From Polaribacter sp. WD7 (GTDB taxonomy: Bacteria; Bacteroidota; Bacteroidia; Flavobacteriales; Flavobacteriaceae), in assembly GCF_003335085.1 (NCBI RefSeq), contig NZ_QPEJ01000016.1:372001-436000 (forward strand): 64,000 nt of DNA, in the 5' to 3' direction. Positions within the stretch are counted from its first letter, which is position 1; every line of letters starts with the position of its first letter. Shown piece after piece: positions 10,516-19,903 of the stretch. Both the position numbers and the translations under genes were made by a program. Under the pieces are notes generated by a model. That model saw nothing but the letters and a program-made list of their open reading frames with translations, made no database searches and was not told the DNA's origin.

Positions 10516-11385
10516 TTATATTTTGAATTTAATTCCGGTTCTTAAATAAAATGAGTTTAAGTTGTCTAAGGTAAAAATATTATCTCTATTATCATTTCTT
10601 AACACATTATTTAACCTTAGAGTATATCCTGTATAAGCATAATAAATAAGATGCTTTGTTAACAAATGTTCATATCCTATACCCGAAGCTACTACAGATA
10701 ATGATATATTATCTACTCTTTCTCCTAAAACTGATGTAGGCCTTTGCAAGTGTGCAAAATAACCATCTAAAGCTACAAAGGTTTGTAAATTATTCTTTGC
10801 ATTTAGTTTATATTTTACATTCATCTTTGGTATACCTACAGTATATGAAAGTTTTTCATTAACAGCTTTGTAATAACTAATTAGAGGAAGCGGAAAAGGA
10901 ATACCAGCTGTTGTATTATATGTTAAACCTAAAATTAAACGATAGGGTTTTATATCTTTTCCTTTTGTTCTATCTTTGATAAAAAATACACCTCCGTTTA
11001 AAAATAAATCATTTCCAGTAATTTTACCATTTAATGTTGATGCTAGCCTTGGAGTAAGCTTAAAAGCTGCTCTCCACTTTGTGTTCATTTTAAATGTGTA
11101 TCCTAAATTAAGGTCTAAAATAGTTAATGTTTCTAGAAAAGATTGATCAAAAGGATAATCATCACGTAGATTTAAAAAAATACGGTTGTATTGGGCACCC
11201 ACAACAAAGTAACTGTCTTCTTTTACTTTAATAGGATAGTTTAGTAGTGCTCTTATTCTAGTATACTGATCTCCTGAGTTTCTCTTAGGAATAAATGAAT
11301 ATTCTAATCTTGCCAAATCTGTGAGTTGCGCTTTAGCACTTATACTGATGTATAAAAACAACAAGAAAACTATTTTTTTGGGCAT
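10516..11385 (-). CDS. predicted outer-membrane beta-barrel protein (DUF6268-like)
   Basis: 289 residues with a signal peptide (MPKKIVFLLFLYISISAKAQ, cleavage after AKA) and a mature part of alternating polar and aromatic strands (e.g. YRLILGLTYNTTAGIPF), ending in GIKFKI. It looks like an outer-membrane barrel; I associate it with DUF6268 but am not certain. The stop codon directly abuts the start of the sigma-54 activator, so the two are co-expressed. The function is unknown. Confidence 0.7.
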   Translation of the reverse strand: MPKKIVFLLFLYISISAKAQLTDLARLEYSFIPKRNSGDQYTRIRALLNYPIKVKEDSYFVVGAQYNRIFLNLRDDYPFDQSFLETLTILDLNLGYTFKMNTKWRAAFKLTPRLASTLNGKITGNDLFLNGGVFFIKDRTKGKDIKPYRLILGLTYNTTAGIPFPLPLISYYKAVNEKLSYTVGIPKMNVKYKLNAKNNLQTFVALDGYFAHLQRPTSVLGERVDNISLSVVASGIGYEHLLTKHLIYYAYTGYTLRLNNVLRNDNRDNIFTLDNLNSFYLRTGIKFKI

Positions 11386-11416
11386 TGTATTTTTTTAAAT
11401 TTAACTCATTCGCCTT

Positions 11417-12286
11417 TTACTTTCTTGGTTCTTGATAAAAATGCACATCTCTCTGTGGAAAAGGGATGGTTATATTATTTTCTCTAAACAATTGGTCTAT
11501 TTTAAAACGAATAGCACTTTGCACAAATTGAGTTTCAAAACTATTGTTTAATGAAAAGACAACTTTAAAATTTAAAGAACTGTCTGCAAAATCTGTAAAC
11601 AACACCTTTGGCTCAGGTATTTTTAAAACTTTTTCTTGACTTTTAGCTGCCTCAATTAAAAGTGATTTTACTTTTTCTACATCACTACCATAAGCTACAC
11701 CTACGGTAACAGATTCTCTTGTTTCTATTCCATTTTCTGTCCAATTGAATAAAATATTTGTAAGGTACAAATGATTTGGAATTACCAAAACTTTGTTATC
11801 AATAGTTACTGCCCTAGTTGTTCGTAATCGAATATCTAAAACCCGTCCTATTTTTCCTTCTAATTCAATGATATCACCAACATGAACAGATTGATCCATT
11901 AAGATAAAAACCCCAGAAAAAATATCCTGAAACAATGTTTGCAATGCCAAACCAACACCTATTAAAAGTGCTGCAGATGCCGCAAAAAATGCAGTAACAT
12001 TAACCCCTGCAGTATGCATTCCTATTAAAAATATGACTACAAAAATAAACCAACGCACATACGTGAAAACTGTTATGAATTTAAGTTTATCGTTTTGTGG
12101 CAAATTTCTAGTTAAGAACCTGCGTGCAAATTTCAAAATTATAGCTGTTGCTATTAACGCAAACGCTATAAATAGTAACCCTTTTACTGTTATACTTATT
12201 TCTTTACTAAATATAAACGTATAATCTAAAATATTATTTGCCTCTTCAACTATAGTATCTTTTACTTCGTTAATTGTATCTTGCAT
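11417..12286 (-). CDS. small-conductance mechanosensitive channel, MscS family
   Basis: 289 residues. Three hydrophobic segments lie at about 28-48, 70-90 and 95-115; the last runs into the Gly/Ala-rich pore helix (FFAASAALLIGVGLAL). The beta domain follows with the typical FILMDQSVHVGDIIELEG. The family opens under membrane tension to release solutes. The start overlaps the stop of the ABC permease by one base, so it belongs to that operon. Confidence 0.9.
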   Translation of the reverse strand: MQDTINEVKDTIVEEANNILDYTFIFSKEISITVKGLLFIAFALIATAIILKFARRFLTRNLPQNDKLKFITVFTYVRWFIFVVIFLIGMHTAGVNVTAFFAASAALLIGVGLALQTLFQDIFSGVFILMDQSVHVGDIIELEGKIGRVLDIRLRTTRAVTIDNKVLVIPNHLYLTNILFNWTENGIETRESVTVGVAYGSDVEKVKSLLIEAAKSQEKVLKIPEPKVLFTDFADSSLNFKVVFSLNNSFETQFVQSAIRFKIDQLFRENNITIPFPQRDVHFYQEPRK

Positions 12287-13611
12287 TATCCTTTATATTT
12301 GAGCCACTTATATAAATCTTTATATGTTGGTTTTTTTCCATACATTAAAATACCTACTCTGTAAATTTTAGCAGCTAACCAAACCACAAAAACAAAAGTA
12401 ATGATTAACAGCATCATAGATATGAGTAATTCATACCAAGAAACTCCAAAAGGAACACGCATAAGCATTACAATAGGGGAAGTTAAAGGAATATAAGAAA
12501 ATGCAACAGAAATAGGTCCATGAGGATCATTAATTACAGTTGCAAAACCTACATACACTGCTAAAATTAACGGCAACATAATAGGTAACATAAATTGTTG
12601 GGTGTCTGTCTCATTATCTACAGCCGCACCTACAGCTGCAAAAAACGAACTATATAACATATAACCACCTAAAAAATAAAAAATGAATAGTAGAAATAGT
12701 TTTAATAAAGGCAACCTTAAAATTTCTTGAACAATTAGTTGTCCTTTACCTCCTGAAGTAGCTTGTTTAGCAACTTCTAACTGTTCTGCCGGCACTCTAG
12801 ATGATTGCATTTCTACTACATCTACACCAAAAATAGAAGACGCTACTGTTACAATTACAAACAAAATAATTCCCCATATAAAAAATTGCAATAAACCTGC
12901 AGATGCATTACCTATAATTTTTCCTAACATTAATTGAAACGGTTTTACAGAAGACACTATAACTTCTATAATTCTGCTTGTTTTCTCTTCAATAACGCTT
13001 CGCATTACAGAAGTGCCGTAAATCATTACAAACATCATTAACAAATATCCTGCAATTGCCCCTACTCCTATTTTTAATCCATTAATTAATTTAGAAGATT
13101 CTTCTCCAGAAAAGTTATACATTTTAATATCTGTTCTAATCTTAGAAGATTCAATTTTATTCAAATCTATCCCAAAATCGGTTAGTTTTTTATTTCTAAT
13201 TTTTCCTTCAATTTTATTTTCTAAAGAATTCATAATAGACATTCCAGGAGAATCTTTAGAATAAAACTCTACAGATGCAGCCAATAACTCTAAGCTATCT
13301 TGTTTTGGAATGTACAACGCACCGTAATAATTTCCTTCCTCTACTTTTTTCTTTGTCTCTTCTATTCCTAGAGTTGTATAATCTGAATAATGAATAGTTT
13401 TTGTATTGATAAAATCTTCTTTTGAGAAAAGTCCTGATTGATCTACATATACTATTTTTTTTACTTTTTCATCATTTTTTTGCATCAAAAAATATACTAA
13501 TGCCCCCATTCCTACCATTATCATAGGACTTAAAAAAGTCATAATAATAAACGATTTATTACGAACCTTTGCAATAAACTCTCTTTGAATAATTAATTGT
13601 AATTTGCTCAT
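12286..13611 (-). CDS. ABC-2 type transporter permease (NatB-like)
   Basis: 441 residues. One N-terminal membrane helix (~18-42) is followed by a large extracytoplasmic domain to ~180, then five or six helices in the C-terminal half, including the EEKTSRIIEVIVSSVKPFQ loop that marks ABC-2/NatB permeases. It follows the ATPase gene by 3 bases. The family includes Na+ and peptide or antibiotic exporters; the substrate is not shown by the sequence. Confidence 0.88.
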   Translation of the reverse strand: MSKLQLIIQREFIAKVRNKSFIIMTFLSPMIMVGMGALVYFLMQKNDEKVKKIVYVDQSGLFSKEDFINTKTIHYSDYTTLGIEETKKKVEEGNYYGALYIPKQDSLELLAASVEFYSKDSPGMSIMNSLENKIEGKIRNKKLTDFGIDLNKIESSKIRTDIKMYNFSGEESSKLINGLKIGVGAIAGYLLMMFVMIYGTSVMRSVIEEKTSRIIEVIVSSVKPFQLMLGKIIGNASAGLLQFFIWGIILFVIVTVASSIFGVDVVEMQSSRVPAEQLEVAKQATSGGKGQLIVQEILRLPLLKLFLLFIFYFLGGYMLYSSFFAAVGAAVDNETDTQQFMLPIMLPLILAVYVGFATVINDPHGPISVAFSYIPLTSPIVMLMRVPFGVSWYELLISMMLLIITFVFVVWLAAKIYRVGILMYGKKPTYKDLYKWLKYKG

Positions 13612-13614
13612 TTT

Positions 13615-14544
13615 TTAACTATTTTTGTTTACAGCTTCAATAAAAATATCATTTGCAGTTGGTATAACTTCTACAAAATGATTGACTTCTCCATGATTTG
13701 TTAAAAATGATAATAAATCATTAGCTGTATCTCCTTTTTTTAGGGTTACATTCGCCATAAAAGAATTACTTAATAATTTAAAATTAGGTTTAGTAACTTC
13801 AAAATTTTCTTTTAAAATTGCATCTAAGTCTAATGTGTTGGAGGTAGACAAACCAATTTGAAATGTATTTGTTCTATATTCTCTTTTAATATCGTCTAAT
13901 TTTCCGTCTAATATTTTATTAGACTTGTTAATAAGAGCAATTTCGTCACACATTTCTTCTACAGATTCCATTCTGTGTGTAGAAAATATAATGGTTGCTC
14001 CCTCCTCTCTTAGTTGCAATATTTCTTTTGCTATTAATTGTGCGTTTATTGGATCAAAACCTGAAAAAGGTTCATCAAAAATTAAAAGTTTTGGCTTGTG
14101 TAACACAGTAACAATAAACTGAACTTTTTGCGCCATTCCTTTAGATAATTCTTCTATTTTTTTTCCCCACCAAGCAGAAATATCAAACTTATCAAACCAG
14201 TATTTCAATCTTTTTTTAGCTTCAGCTTTAGATAAGCCTTTTAATTGTGCCAAATACAACGCTTGTTCTCCTACTTTCATAGATTTATACAAACCTCGTT
14301 CTTCTGGCAAGTACCCAATTTGTTCTACATGGTTTGGTGCTAAAGGTTCTCCGTCTAAAAAAACACTACCACTATCTGGCATTGTAATTTGATTAATTAT
14401 TCTAATTAAAGTTGTTTTTCCTGCTCCGTTTGGACCCAGTAAACCAAAAACACATCCTTTAGGTATATGTATGGAAACGTCATTTAAAGCTATAAAATCT
14501 CCGTATTTTTTTACGACGTTATTAACTTCTAGCAAATTATTCAT
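13615..14544 (-). CDS. ABC transporter ATP-binding protein (NatA-like)
   Basis: 309 residues: Walker A GPNGAGKTT, signature LSKGMAQK, Walker B LLIFDEPFSGFDP, switch His in IIFSTHRMESVEEM. A C-terminal ~85-residue extension (DUF4162-like) follows the ATPase core. It is the first gene of the minus-strand operon ATPase-permease-MscS-barrel-activator and pairs with the permease 3 bases downstream to make an exporter. Confidence 0.92.
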   Translation of the reverse strand: MNNLLEVNNVVKKYGDFIALNDVSIHIPKGCVFGLLGPNGAGKTTLIRIINQITMPDSGSVFLDGEPLAPNHVEQIGYLPEERGLYKSMKVGEQALYLAQLKGLSKAEAKKRLKYWFDKFDISAWWGKKIEELSKGMAQKVQFIVTVLHKPKLLIFDEPFSGFDPINAQLIAKEILQLREEGATIIFSTHRMESVEEMCDEIALINKSNKILDGKLDDIKREYRTNTFQIGLSTSNTLDLDAILKENFEVTKPNFKLLSNSFMANVTLKKGDTANDLLSFLTNHGEVNHFVEVIPTANDIFIEAVNKNS

Positions 14545-14581
14545 AAAGTTTAACTATTTTATTGAAAGTATTGAGCGGTTA

Positions 14582-14589
14582 CAAACTTA
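14582..14589 (-). promoter_or_regulatory. possible -7 box of the ABC exporter operon
   Basis: On the minus strand this reads TAAGTTTG (TAnnTTTG), 38 bases before the ATPase gene start. There is no clear -33 element. Confidence 0.4.
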
Positions 14590-14695
14590 CATATTTTATA
14601 TACATTAGTTATAAACTATTTGTTTTGTTACGTATTACTTAGTTCAATTTTTTAGGCTCAAAAAAAAAAAGTCATATCTTTAAAAAAAATCTACT

Positions 14696-16816
14696 ATGAA
14701 AACAACATTACTTTTTTTACTATTAATTACTTTTTTAAATTTTAAACTCTACTCTCAAGATTACGAACCTATGCTAAAAGAAGGTTCTTTTTGGGATATG
14801 AAAACTTTTGTTATAACTAGTACTTGTCCTGAAAATGTAGAAACTCTAAATAGAATACAAATAGCAGGAGACACTCTAATTAAAGGTAAACTTTATAAAA
14901 AGTTAAAGTATGTTTTATTAGAAGATAAAACAGATAATGTATGCATAACTCCGCCTTATTTTTACAATCCTAAAAATTTTATACCGATTAAAGATAAATT
15001 TATAAGAGAAGATATCAATGAAAAAAGACTTTACATACTAACTAAACTAGAAAATGATTTTTTTGAAGAATTTACAGTATGTGATTTTAGTTTAAATATT
15101 GGAGACGAATTGGAAAATTATTTTGGATATGACAATTCTAATCCTGATTTAAAACTTGTTGTAGAGGATATTAAAACAGATAAAAGCAACCAAAAAGTTT
15201 TTTATTTGAATGATGGCTCTTACTATACAGAAGGTATTGGTAAAAACGGAGGCAACCTAAATATTTACCATAATCTGGTTGATGGAACTTATGAAAGAGT
15301 TTATTGCTCAGGTAACTTAGCAAATCCAAATGATTGTGCAACTAGACTCAAAGAAAATTATAGTCCATTATTAAAAGATGGTGCCTTTTGGGATGTTGAA
15401 TCCTTTTATTCAGATGGATCTTATGTCTGTTATTTTCTTCAGAGAAGATACACTATCGATAAAGACACGATAATAAACGACAAAACTTACAAGAAAATTA
15501 AAATAACTAAAATATATGCTTACGAAAGTGAGGATATTCAAAACTGCTACGGAGCTCCTTATTATATTAGACCCAATGATTATGTTTATTATCTAAATGA
15601 ATATTTAAGAGAAGATATTTCTGAAAAAAAAGTATATGTTTGGTCTAGTTTGAATAATACTTCAGAATTTAAAGAATATACCTTATACGATTTCAGTCTA
15701 AAAGATGGAGATATAATGACCAACTCTTACGCAGCTGTTGGAAGTATGACCGGTGAAAAAGATGTTACTGTAAGTGTTACTGTAAATGATAAAGGAGAAA
15801 AAGTTTTCAATTCGGTGTATGACATTTACACAGAAGGCATAGGCTCTCATTATGGGCTTTGTAGTTTCAAAAGTACTGCATACACCCTCAACCCTTTTAG
15901 TGGAGAAAACCTTTTTTGTTGGGGAAATAAAGAGTTAAAAAATAGTTGTGCTTCATTTTTTAAAGAGAAAGAATACGAACCCGTAATAAAAGAAAATTCG
16001 TTTTGGGATATCGTTTCTTTTCCTAATCATAAAAATAAAGATGATGATATATACACAAACCAAAGAAGGTATATAATTGACAAAGACACTTTAATAAATA
16101 ACAAAGTGTATAAAAAAATAAAAGTAAAGAAAGGATATTCTAGTGGCAAAACAGGTATAAATTTCCCTCTTAAACCATACTACATCAAAGAAGAAGATAG
16201 TTTTTACTATTTAGAAGAATACATTAGAGAAGATATTTCTGAAAAGAAAGTATATGTTTTCGCAAATAAATGCAAGGGATGCAATAACAAATTAGATAAA
16301 TTTCAGGAGTATACATTATACGACTATAATTTAAAAGCTGGGGATACTATTAAAAACTCTTACGTCTTTGACAGTGATGTTCCATTAAAAGAAATTGATA
16401 TTGATTTAAATGGAAGAAAGAGGTATAAATTTGACTATCTTAATTTTTCCTACAAAGAAGGTATTGGTTCTGATTCTGGAATTTGTAATTTTAAAATTAC
16501 AGACAATGGCAGAGAAGAGCGTTTATTATGTTGGGGTAATAAAGAAGTAGAAAACAACTGTTCAAAGACCTTAAACACAAAAAAATACGAGCTTTCAACT
16601 GTAAAAGTCTTCCCAAACCCTGTTGATGATATTTTACAAATTACAAATGCTGATAACCTAACAGTGAGACTTTTTTCTATTGATGGAAAACTAATCAAAA
16701 AAGAAATTTTTAAAAATAAAGTAAACCTAGATGTTTCCTATTTAACACATGGAATTTATTTTATTGAATTGTCAAAACTAAATAGCAAAAAAAGACTAAA
16801 ATTTTTAAAAAAATAA
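14696..16816 (+). CDS. secreted protein with three tandem ~200-residue repeats and a type IX sorting domain
   Basis: 706 residues. A signal peptide (MKTTLLFLLLITFLNFKLYS) is followed by three repeats starting near residues 22, 222 and 427, each opening with Y-x-P-(M/L/V)-(L/I)-K-(E/D)-(G/N)-(S/A)-FWD, containing (L/I)REDI-EK(R/K)-Y and a (Y/C)DFSL- or YDYNLK-like segment, and closing with C(W/S)GN. The last ~73 residues are a type A sorting domain: VKVFPNPVDDILQI through GIYFIELSKLN. It should therefore be exported through PorU/PorV-type machinery and anchored or released at the surface. I do not recognise the repeat family. It stands alone; a weak -7-like box TATCTTTA lies at 14675-14682. 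Confidence 0.85.
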   Translation: MKTTLLFLLLITFLNFKLYSQDYEPMLKEGSFWDMKTFVITSTCPENVETLNRIQIAGDTLIKGKLYKKLKYVLLEDKTDNVCITPPYFYNPKNFIPIKDKFIREDINEKRLYILTKLENDFFEEFTVCDFSLNIGDELENYFGYDNSNPDLKLVVEDIKTDKSNQKVFYLNDGSYYTEGIGKNGGNLNIYHNLVDGTYERVYCSGNLANPNDCATRLKENYSPLLKDGAFWDVESFYSDGSYVCYFLQRRYTIDKDTIINDKTYKKIKITKIYAYESEDIQNCYGAPYYIRPNDYVYYLNEYLREDISEKKVYVWSSLNNTSEFKEYTLYDFSLKDGDIMTNSYAAVGSMTGEKDVTVSVTVNDKGEKVFNSVYDIYTEGIGSHYGLCSFKSTAYTLNPFSGENLFCWGNKELKNSCASFFKEKEYEPVIKENSFWDIVSFPNHKNKDDDIYTNQRRYIIDKDTLINNKVYKKIKVKKGYSSGKTGINFPLKPYYIKEEDSFYYLEEYIREDISEKKVYVFANKCKGCNNKLDKFQEYTLYDYNLKAGDTIKNSYVFDSDVPLKEIDIDLNGRKRYKFDYLNFSYKEGIGSDSGICNFKITDNGREERLLCWGNKEVENNCSKTLNTKKYELSTVKVFPNPVDDILQITNADNLTVRLFSIDGKLIKKEIFKNKVNLDVSYLTHGIYFIELSKLNSKKRLKFLKK

Positions 16817-16949
16817 AAACATTTTATTAAGTTTAACTATCCTGATGCTAAAACACTAGAATTTAGTTTTAGTAAAATCACTTGCTATTATCCAGTTATC
16901 ACTTAAGAAACACGCTTCTTTTTTATCAAATTAGCAAAAAAGAATTGTT

Positions 16950-17008
16950 AAAATTTACTATGCATGCATAACTTTTTTATAATTTATTATGCGTGCATAG
17001 TAAATTTT
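16950..17008 (+). promoter_or_regulatory. large inverted-repeat operator of the MarR-fadNAE operon
   Basis: Two 22-base arms (16950-16971 and 16987-17008) are inverted copies with one mismatch, separated by 15 bases. Each arm itself contains a short palindrome, TATGC-AT-GCATA at 16959-16970 and TATGC-GT-GCATA at 16988-16999, centred 29 bases apart. The second ends 11 bases before the -7 box, so bound protein would block the promoter. MarR proteins bind such palindromes as dimers, and autorepression is the likely function. The same core occurs at 60450-60463. Confidence 0.8.
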
Positions 17009-17010
17009 TA

Positions 17011-17018
17011 TATATTTG
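17011..17018 (+). promoter_or_regulatory. -7 promoter box of marR-fadNAE
   Basis: TATATTTG matches TAnnTTTG. It ends 5 bases before the chosen marR start codon at 17024, so transcription would begin at or next to the start codon, giving a leaderless or nearly leaderless mRNA. Confidence 0.6.
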
Positions 17019-17023
17019 ACACA

Positions 17024-17482
17024 ATGGAAAAAAAAGAATCTATAGATCATCAATTAAGAGCTACGTGGCAAGCTGTTGCAAAAATGTATAATGAACAAGC
17101 TGTTACTCATAACAGCACAATGTCAACTGCATTTGTACTATTAAATATAGACAAAGAAAAAGGCACTCCTTCTACAGCATTAGGTCCTTTAATGGGTATG
17201 GAACCCACAAGTCTTTCTAGAATACTTAAATCTATGGAGGAAAAAGGAGCTATATGCAGAGAAAAAAACCCAGATGATGGAAGAAGCGTAATGATAAAAC
17301 TAACAGACTATGGCAAAGAAATGCGAAAAATTTCTAGGGGTCATGTTATTCAATTTAACCAAACTGTTAGAGACAACGTTTCAGAAAAAGATTTAGAAGG
17401 CTTTTTTAAAGTAACCACAACAATTAACAAGCTTATTGCAGATAGAGAAATTTACGCTAAAAGCAATAAGAAAGCAGTATAA
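17024..17482 (+). CDS. MarR-family transcriptional regulator of fatty-acid degradation
   Basis: 152 residues starting MEKKESIDHQLRATWQ. The winged helix covers ~35-105: STALGPLMGMEPTSLSRIL is the recognition helix region and DDGRSVMIKLTDYG is the wing. An upstream ATG at 16964 is in frame but would start inside the operator and before the promoter box, so ATG 17024 is chosen. It lies 14 bases before fadN in one operon. Fatty acyl-CoA is the likely ligand, inferred only from the linked genes. Its probable operators are the palindromes at 16959-16999 and 60450-60463. Confidence 0.9.
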   Translation: MEKKESIDHQLRATWQAVAKMYNEQAVTHNSTMSTAFVLLNIDKEKGTPSTALGPLMGMEPTSLSRILKSMEEKGAICREKNPDDGRSVMIKLTDYGKEMRKISRGHVIQFNQTVRDNVSEKDLEGFFKVTTTINKLIADREIYAKSNKKAV

Positions 17483-17496
17483 AACAAACAAAACTA

Positions 17497-19899
17497 ATGG
17501 CAAGAAGAATTAAAAAAGTAGCAATAGTTGGCTCCGGAATTATGGGAAGTGGAATTGCATGTCATTTCGCAAATATTGGCGTTGAAGTTCTTTTACTGGA
17601 CATTGTTCCAAGAGAAGTAAACGACAAAGAAAAAACTAAAGGACTTACGTTAGAAGACAAAGTCGTACGCAATCGTTTAGTTAATGACGCACTTATGGCT
17701 TCCCTTAAATCCAAACCTTCACCAATTTATAATCAAAAATTTGCAAGCAGAATTACTACTGGTAATTTAGAAGATGACATTGCAAAAGTGGCTCATGTAG
17801 ATTGGATTATGGAAGTGGTTGTAGAAAGACTAGATATAAAAAAATCTGTGTTTGAAAAACTAGAAAAATACAGAACACCTGGAACCATTATTTCTTCAAA
17901 TACTTCTGGAATTCCAATTCAATTTATGAATGAAGGAAGGAGTGATGATTTTCAACAACATTTTGCAGTTACACACTTTTTTAATCCACCTAGATATTTA
18001 AAGTTGTTTGAAGTTGTTCCAGGACCTAATTGTAAACAAGAAGTTACTGATTTCTTGATGATGTATGGCGAAAAATTCTTAGGTAAAACCGCTGTTTTAG
18101 CCAAAGATACTCCTGCTTTTATTGGAAACAGAATTGGAATTTTTGGAATCCAATCTTTGTTTCATCAAGTAAAAGAATTAGGGTTAACTGTTGAAGAAGT
18201 TGATAAATTGACAGGTCCCGTTATTGGACGTCCTAAATCAGCAACCTTTAGAACTGTAGATGTTGTTGGATTAGACACTTTGGTACATGTGGCGAACGGG
18301 ATTTATGAAAATTGCCCTGATGATGAAGCGCACGAATTATTTAAATTACCAGATTTCATCAATACTATGATGGAAAACAAATGGTTAGGAAGTAAAACTG
18401 GACAAGGTTTTTACAAAAAAACAGTAGTTGAGGGTAAAAAAGAAATCTTAACATTAGACTTAGATACTTTAGAATATCGTACTAACAAAAGAGCAAAATT
18501 TGCTACTTTAGAACTGACAAAAACTATTGATAAACCAATTGATAGGTTTAAAATATTGGTTGGCGGAAAAGACAAAGCTGGCGAGTTTTATAGAAAAAAC
18601 TTTGCCGCAATGTTTGCTTACGTTCAAAATAGAATTCCAGAAATTTCTGACGAATTGTACAAAATTGACGACGCGATGAAAGCTGGTTTTGGTTGGGAAA
18701 ATGGTCCTTTCGAAATCTGGGATGCTGTTGGTGTAGAAAAAGGAATCGAGTTAATGAAAGCAGAAGGTAATGAACCTGCAACTTGGGTAACAGACATGTT
18801 AGCTTCTGGCTCTAAAACGTTTTATTCAGTCAAAGAAGGCGCTACTTATTTCTATGACATTCCTTCTAAAACGCAGACTAAAAAACCGGGTCAAGATGCA
18901 TTTATCATCTTGGACAATATCAGAAAAACAAACGAAGTTTGGAAAAATTCTGGTGTTGTAATTGAAGATATAGGAGACGGAATTTTAAATGTAGAGTTTC
19001 AATCTAAAATGAATACTATTGGTGGAGATGTATTAGCTGGTATTAATAAAGGAATTGACTTAGCTGAAAAAGATTTTCAAGGTTTGATTGTTGGTAACCA
19101 AGCAGCGAATTTTTCTGTAGGTGCTAATATTGGTATGATTTTTATGATGGCTGTAGAGCAAGAATATGAAGAATTAAATTATGCTATTAAATATTTTCAA
19201 GACACCATGATGCGTATGCGCTATTCATCAATACCAACTATTTCTGCTCCTCATGGAATGGCTTTGGGTGGTGGTTGCGAAATTTCTTTACACGCAGATA
19301 AAGTAGTTGCTGCAGCAGAAACGTATATGGGATTAGTAGAGTTTGGTGTTGGTGTAATTCCTGGTGGTGGTGGCTCTAAAGAAATGGCTTTAAGAGCATC
19401 AGATTCTTTTAACAAAGGCGATGTGGAGCTTAATATTTTACAAGAAAACTTCTTAACTATAGGTATGGCAAAAGTATCTACCTCTGCTTATGAAGCTTTT
19501 GATTTAGGGTTAATGCAAAAAGGTAAAGATGTTGTAGTTGTAAATAAAGACAGACAAATTGCCACTGCAAAAGCACATGCTAAATTAATGGCAGAAAGTG
19601 GCTACACGCAACCTCCAAAACGTAAAGATGTAAAAGTTTTAGGAAAACAAGCCTTAGGAATGTTCTTAGTAGGAACAGACTCTATGGAGCACTCTAAATA
19701 CATATCAGAACACGACCAAAAAATTGCCAATAAGTTAGCTTATGTAATGGCTGGTGGAGACTTATCTGAACCCACATTGGTTACAGAACAATATTTACTT
19801 GATATTGAAAGAGAAGCGTTCTTATCACTGTGTACAGAACGTAAAACCTTAGAACGTATTCAACACATGTTAAAAACAGGTAAACCTTTAAGAAATTAA
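17497..19899 (+). CDS. fadN: 3-hydroxyacyl-CoA dehydrogenase / enoyl-CoA hydratase (FadN type)
   Basis: Bifunctional beta-oxidation enzyme of 800 residues, performing hydration and NAD-dependent oxidation of acyl-CoA chains. The NAD-binding fold is N-terminal (VAIVGSGIMGSGIACHFANIG), followed by the dehydrogenase C-domains (~210-430), then a C-terminal crotonase-like domain with oxyanion-hole segments NFSVGANIGM and PHGMALGGGCEISLHAD. This order (dehydrogenase first) and the length fit Bacillus FadN rather than E. coli FadB. It is followed 4 bases later by the thiolase gene; the order matches the fadN-fadA-fadE operon of Bacillus. Confidence 0.92.
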   Translation: MARRIKKVAIVGSGIMGSGIACHFANIGVEVLLLDIVPREVNDKEKTKGLTLEDKVVRNRLVNDALMASLKSKPSPIYNQKFASRITTGNLEDDIAKVAHVDWIMEVVVERLDIKKSVFEKLEKYRTPGTIISSNTSGIPIQFMNEGRSDDFQQHFAVTHFFNPPRYLKLFEVVPGPNCKQEVTDFLMMYGEKFLGKTAVLAKDTPAFIGNRIGIFGIQSLFHQVKELGLTVEEVDKLTGPVIGRPKSATFRTVDVVGLDTLVHVANGIYENCPDDEAHELFKLPDFINTMMENKWLGSKTGQGFYKKTVVEGKKEILTLDLDTLEYRTNKRAKFATLELTKTIDKPIDRFKILVGGKDKAGEFYRKNFAAMFAYVQNRIPEISDELYKIDDAMKAGFGWENGPFEIWDAVGVEKGIELMKAEGNEPATWVTDMLASGSKTFYSVKEGATYFYDIPSKTQTKKPGQDAFIILDNIRKTNEVWKNSGVVIEDIGDGILNVEFQSKMNTIGGDVLAGINKGIDLAEKDFQGLIVGNQAANFSVGANIGMIFMMAVEQEYEELNYAIKYFQDTMMRMRYSSIPTISAPHGMALGGGCEISLHADKVVAAAETYMGLVEFGVGVIPGGGGSKEMALRASDSFNKGDVELNILQENFLTIGMAKVSTSAYEAFDLGLMQKGKDVVVVNKDRQIATAKAHAKLMAESGYTQPPKRKDVKVLGKQALGMFLVGTDSMEHSKYISEHDQKIANKLAYVMAGGDLSEPTLVTEQYLLDIEREAFLSLCTERKTLERIQHMLKTGKPLRN

Positions 19900-19903
19900 A
19901 ATT

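Noticed and set aside
16831-16837. Extra GTTTAAC copies (also at 14548-14554) as photobiology operators
   Set aside because: Neither has the partner TTAAACATT at 13-base spacing nor a -7 box behind it; single 7-mers are expected by chance in AT-rich DNA.
16964-17023. Upstream in-frame ATG for MarR adding 20 residues
   Set aside because: It lies inside the operator and upstream of the -7 box, and the extra residues do not fit the family.
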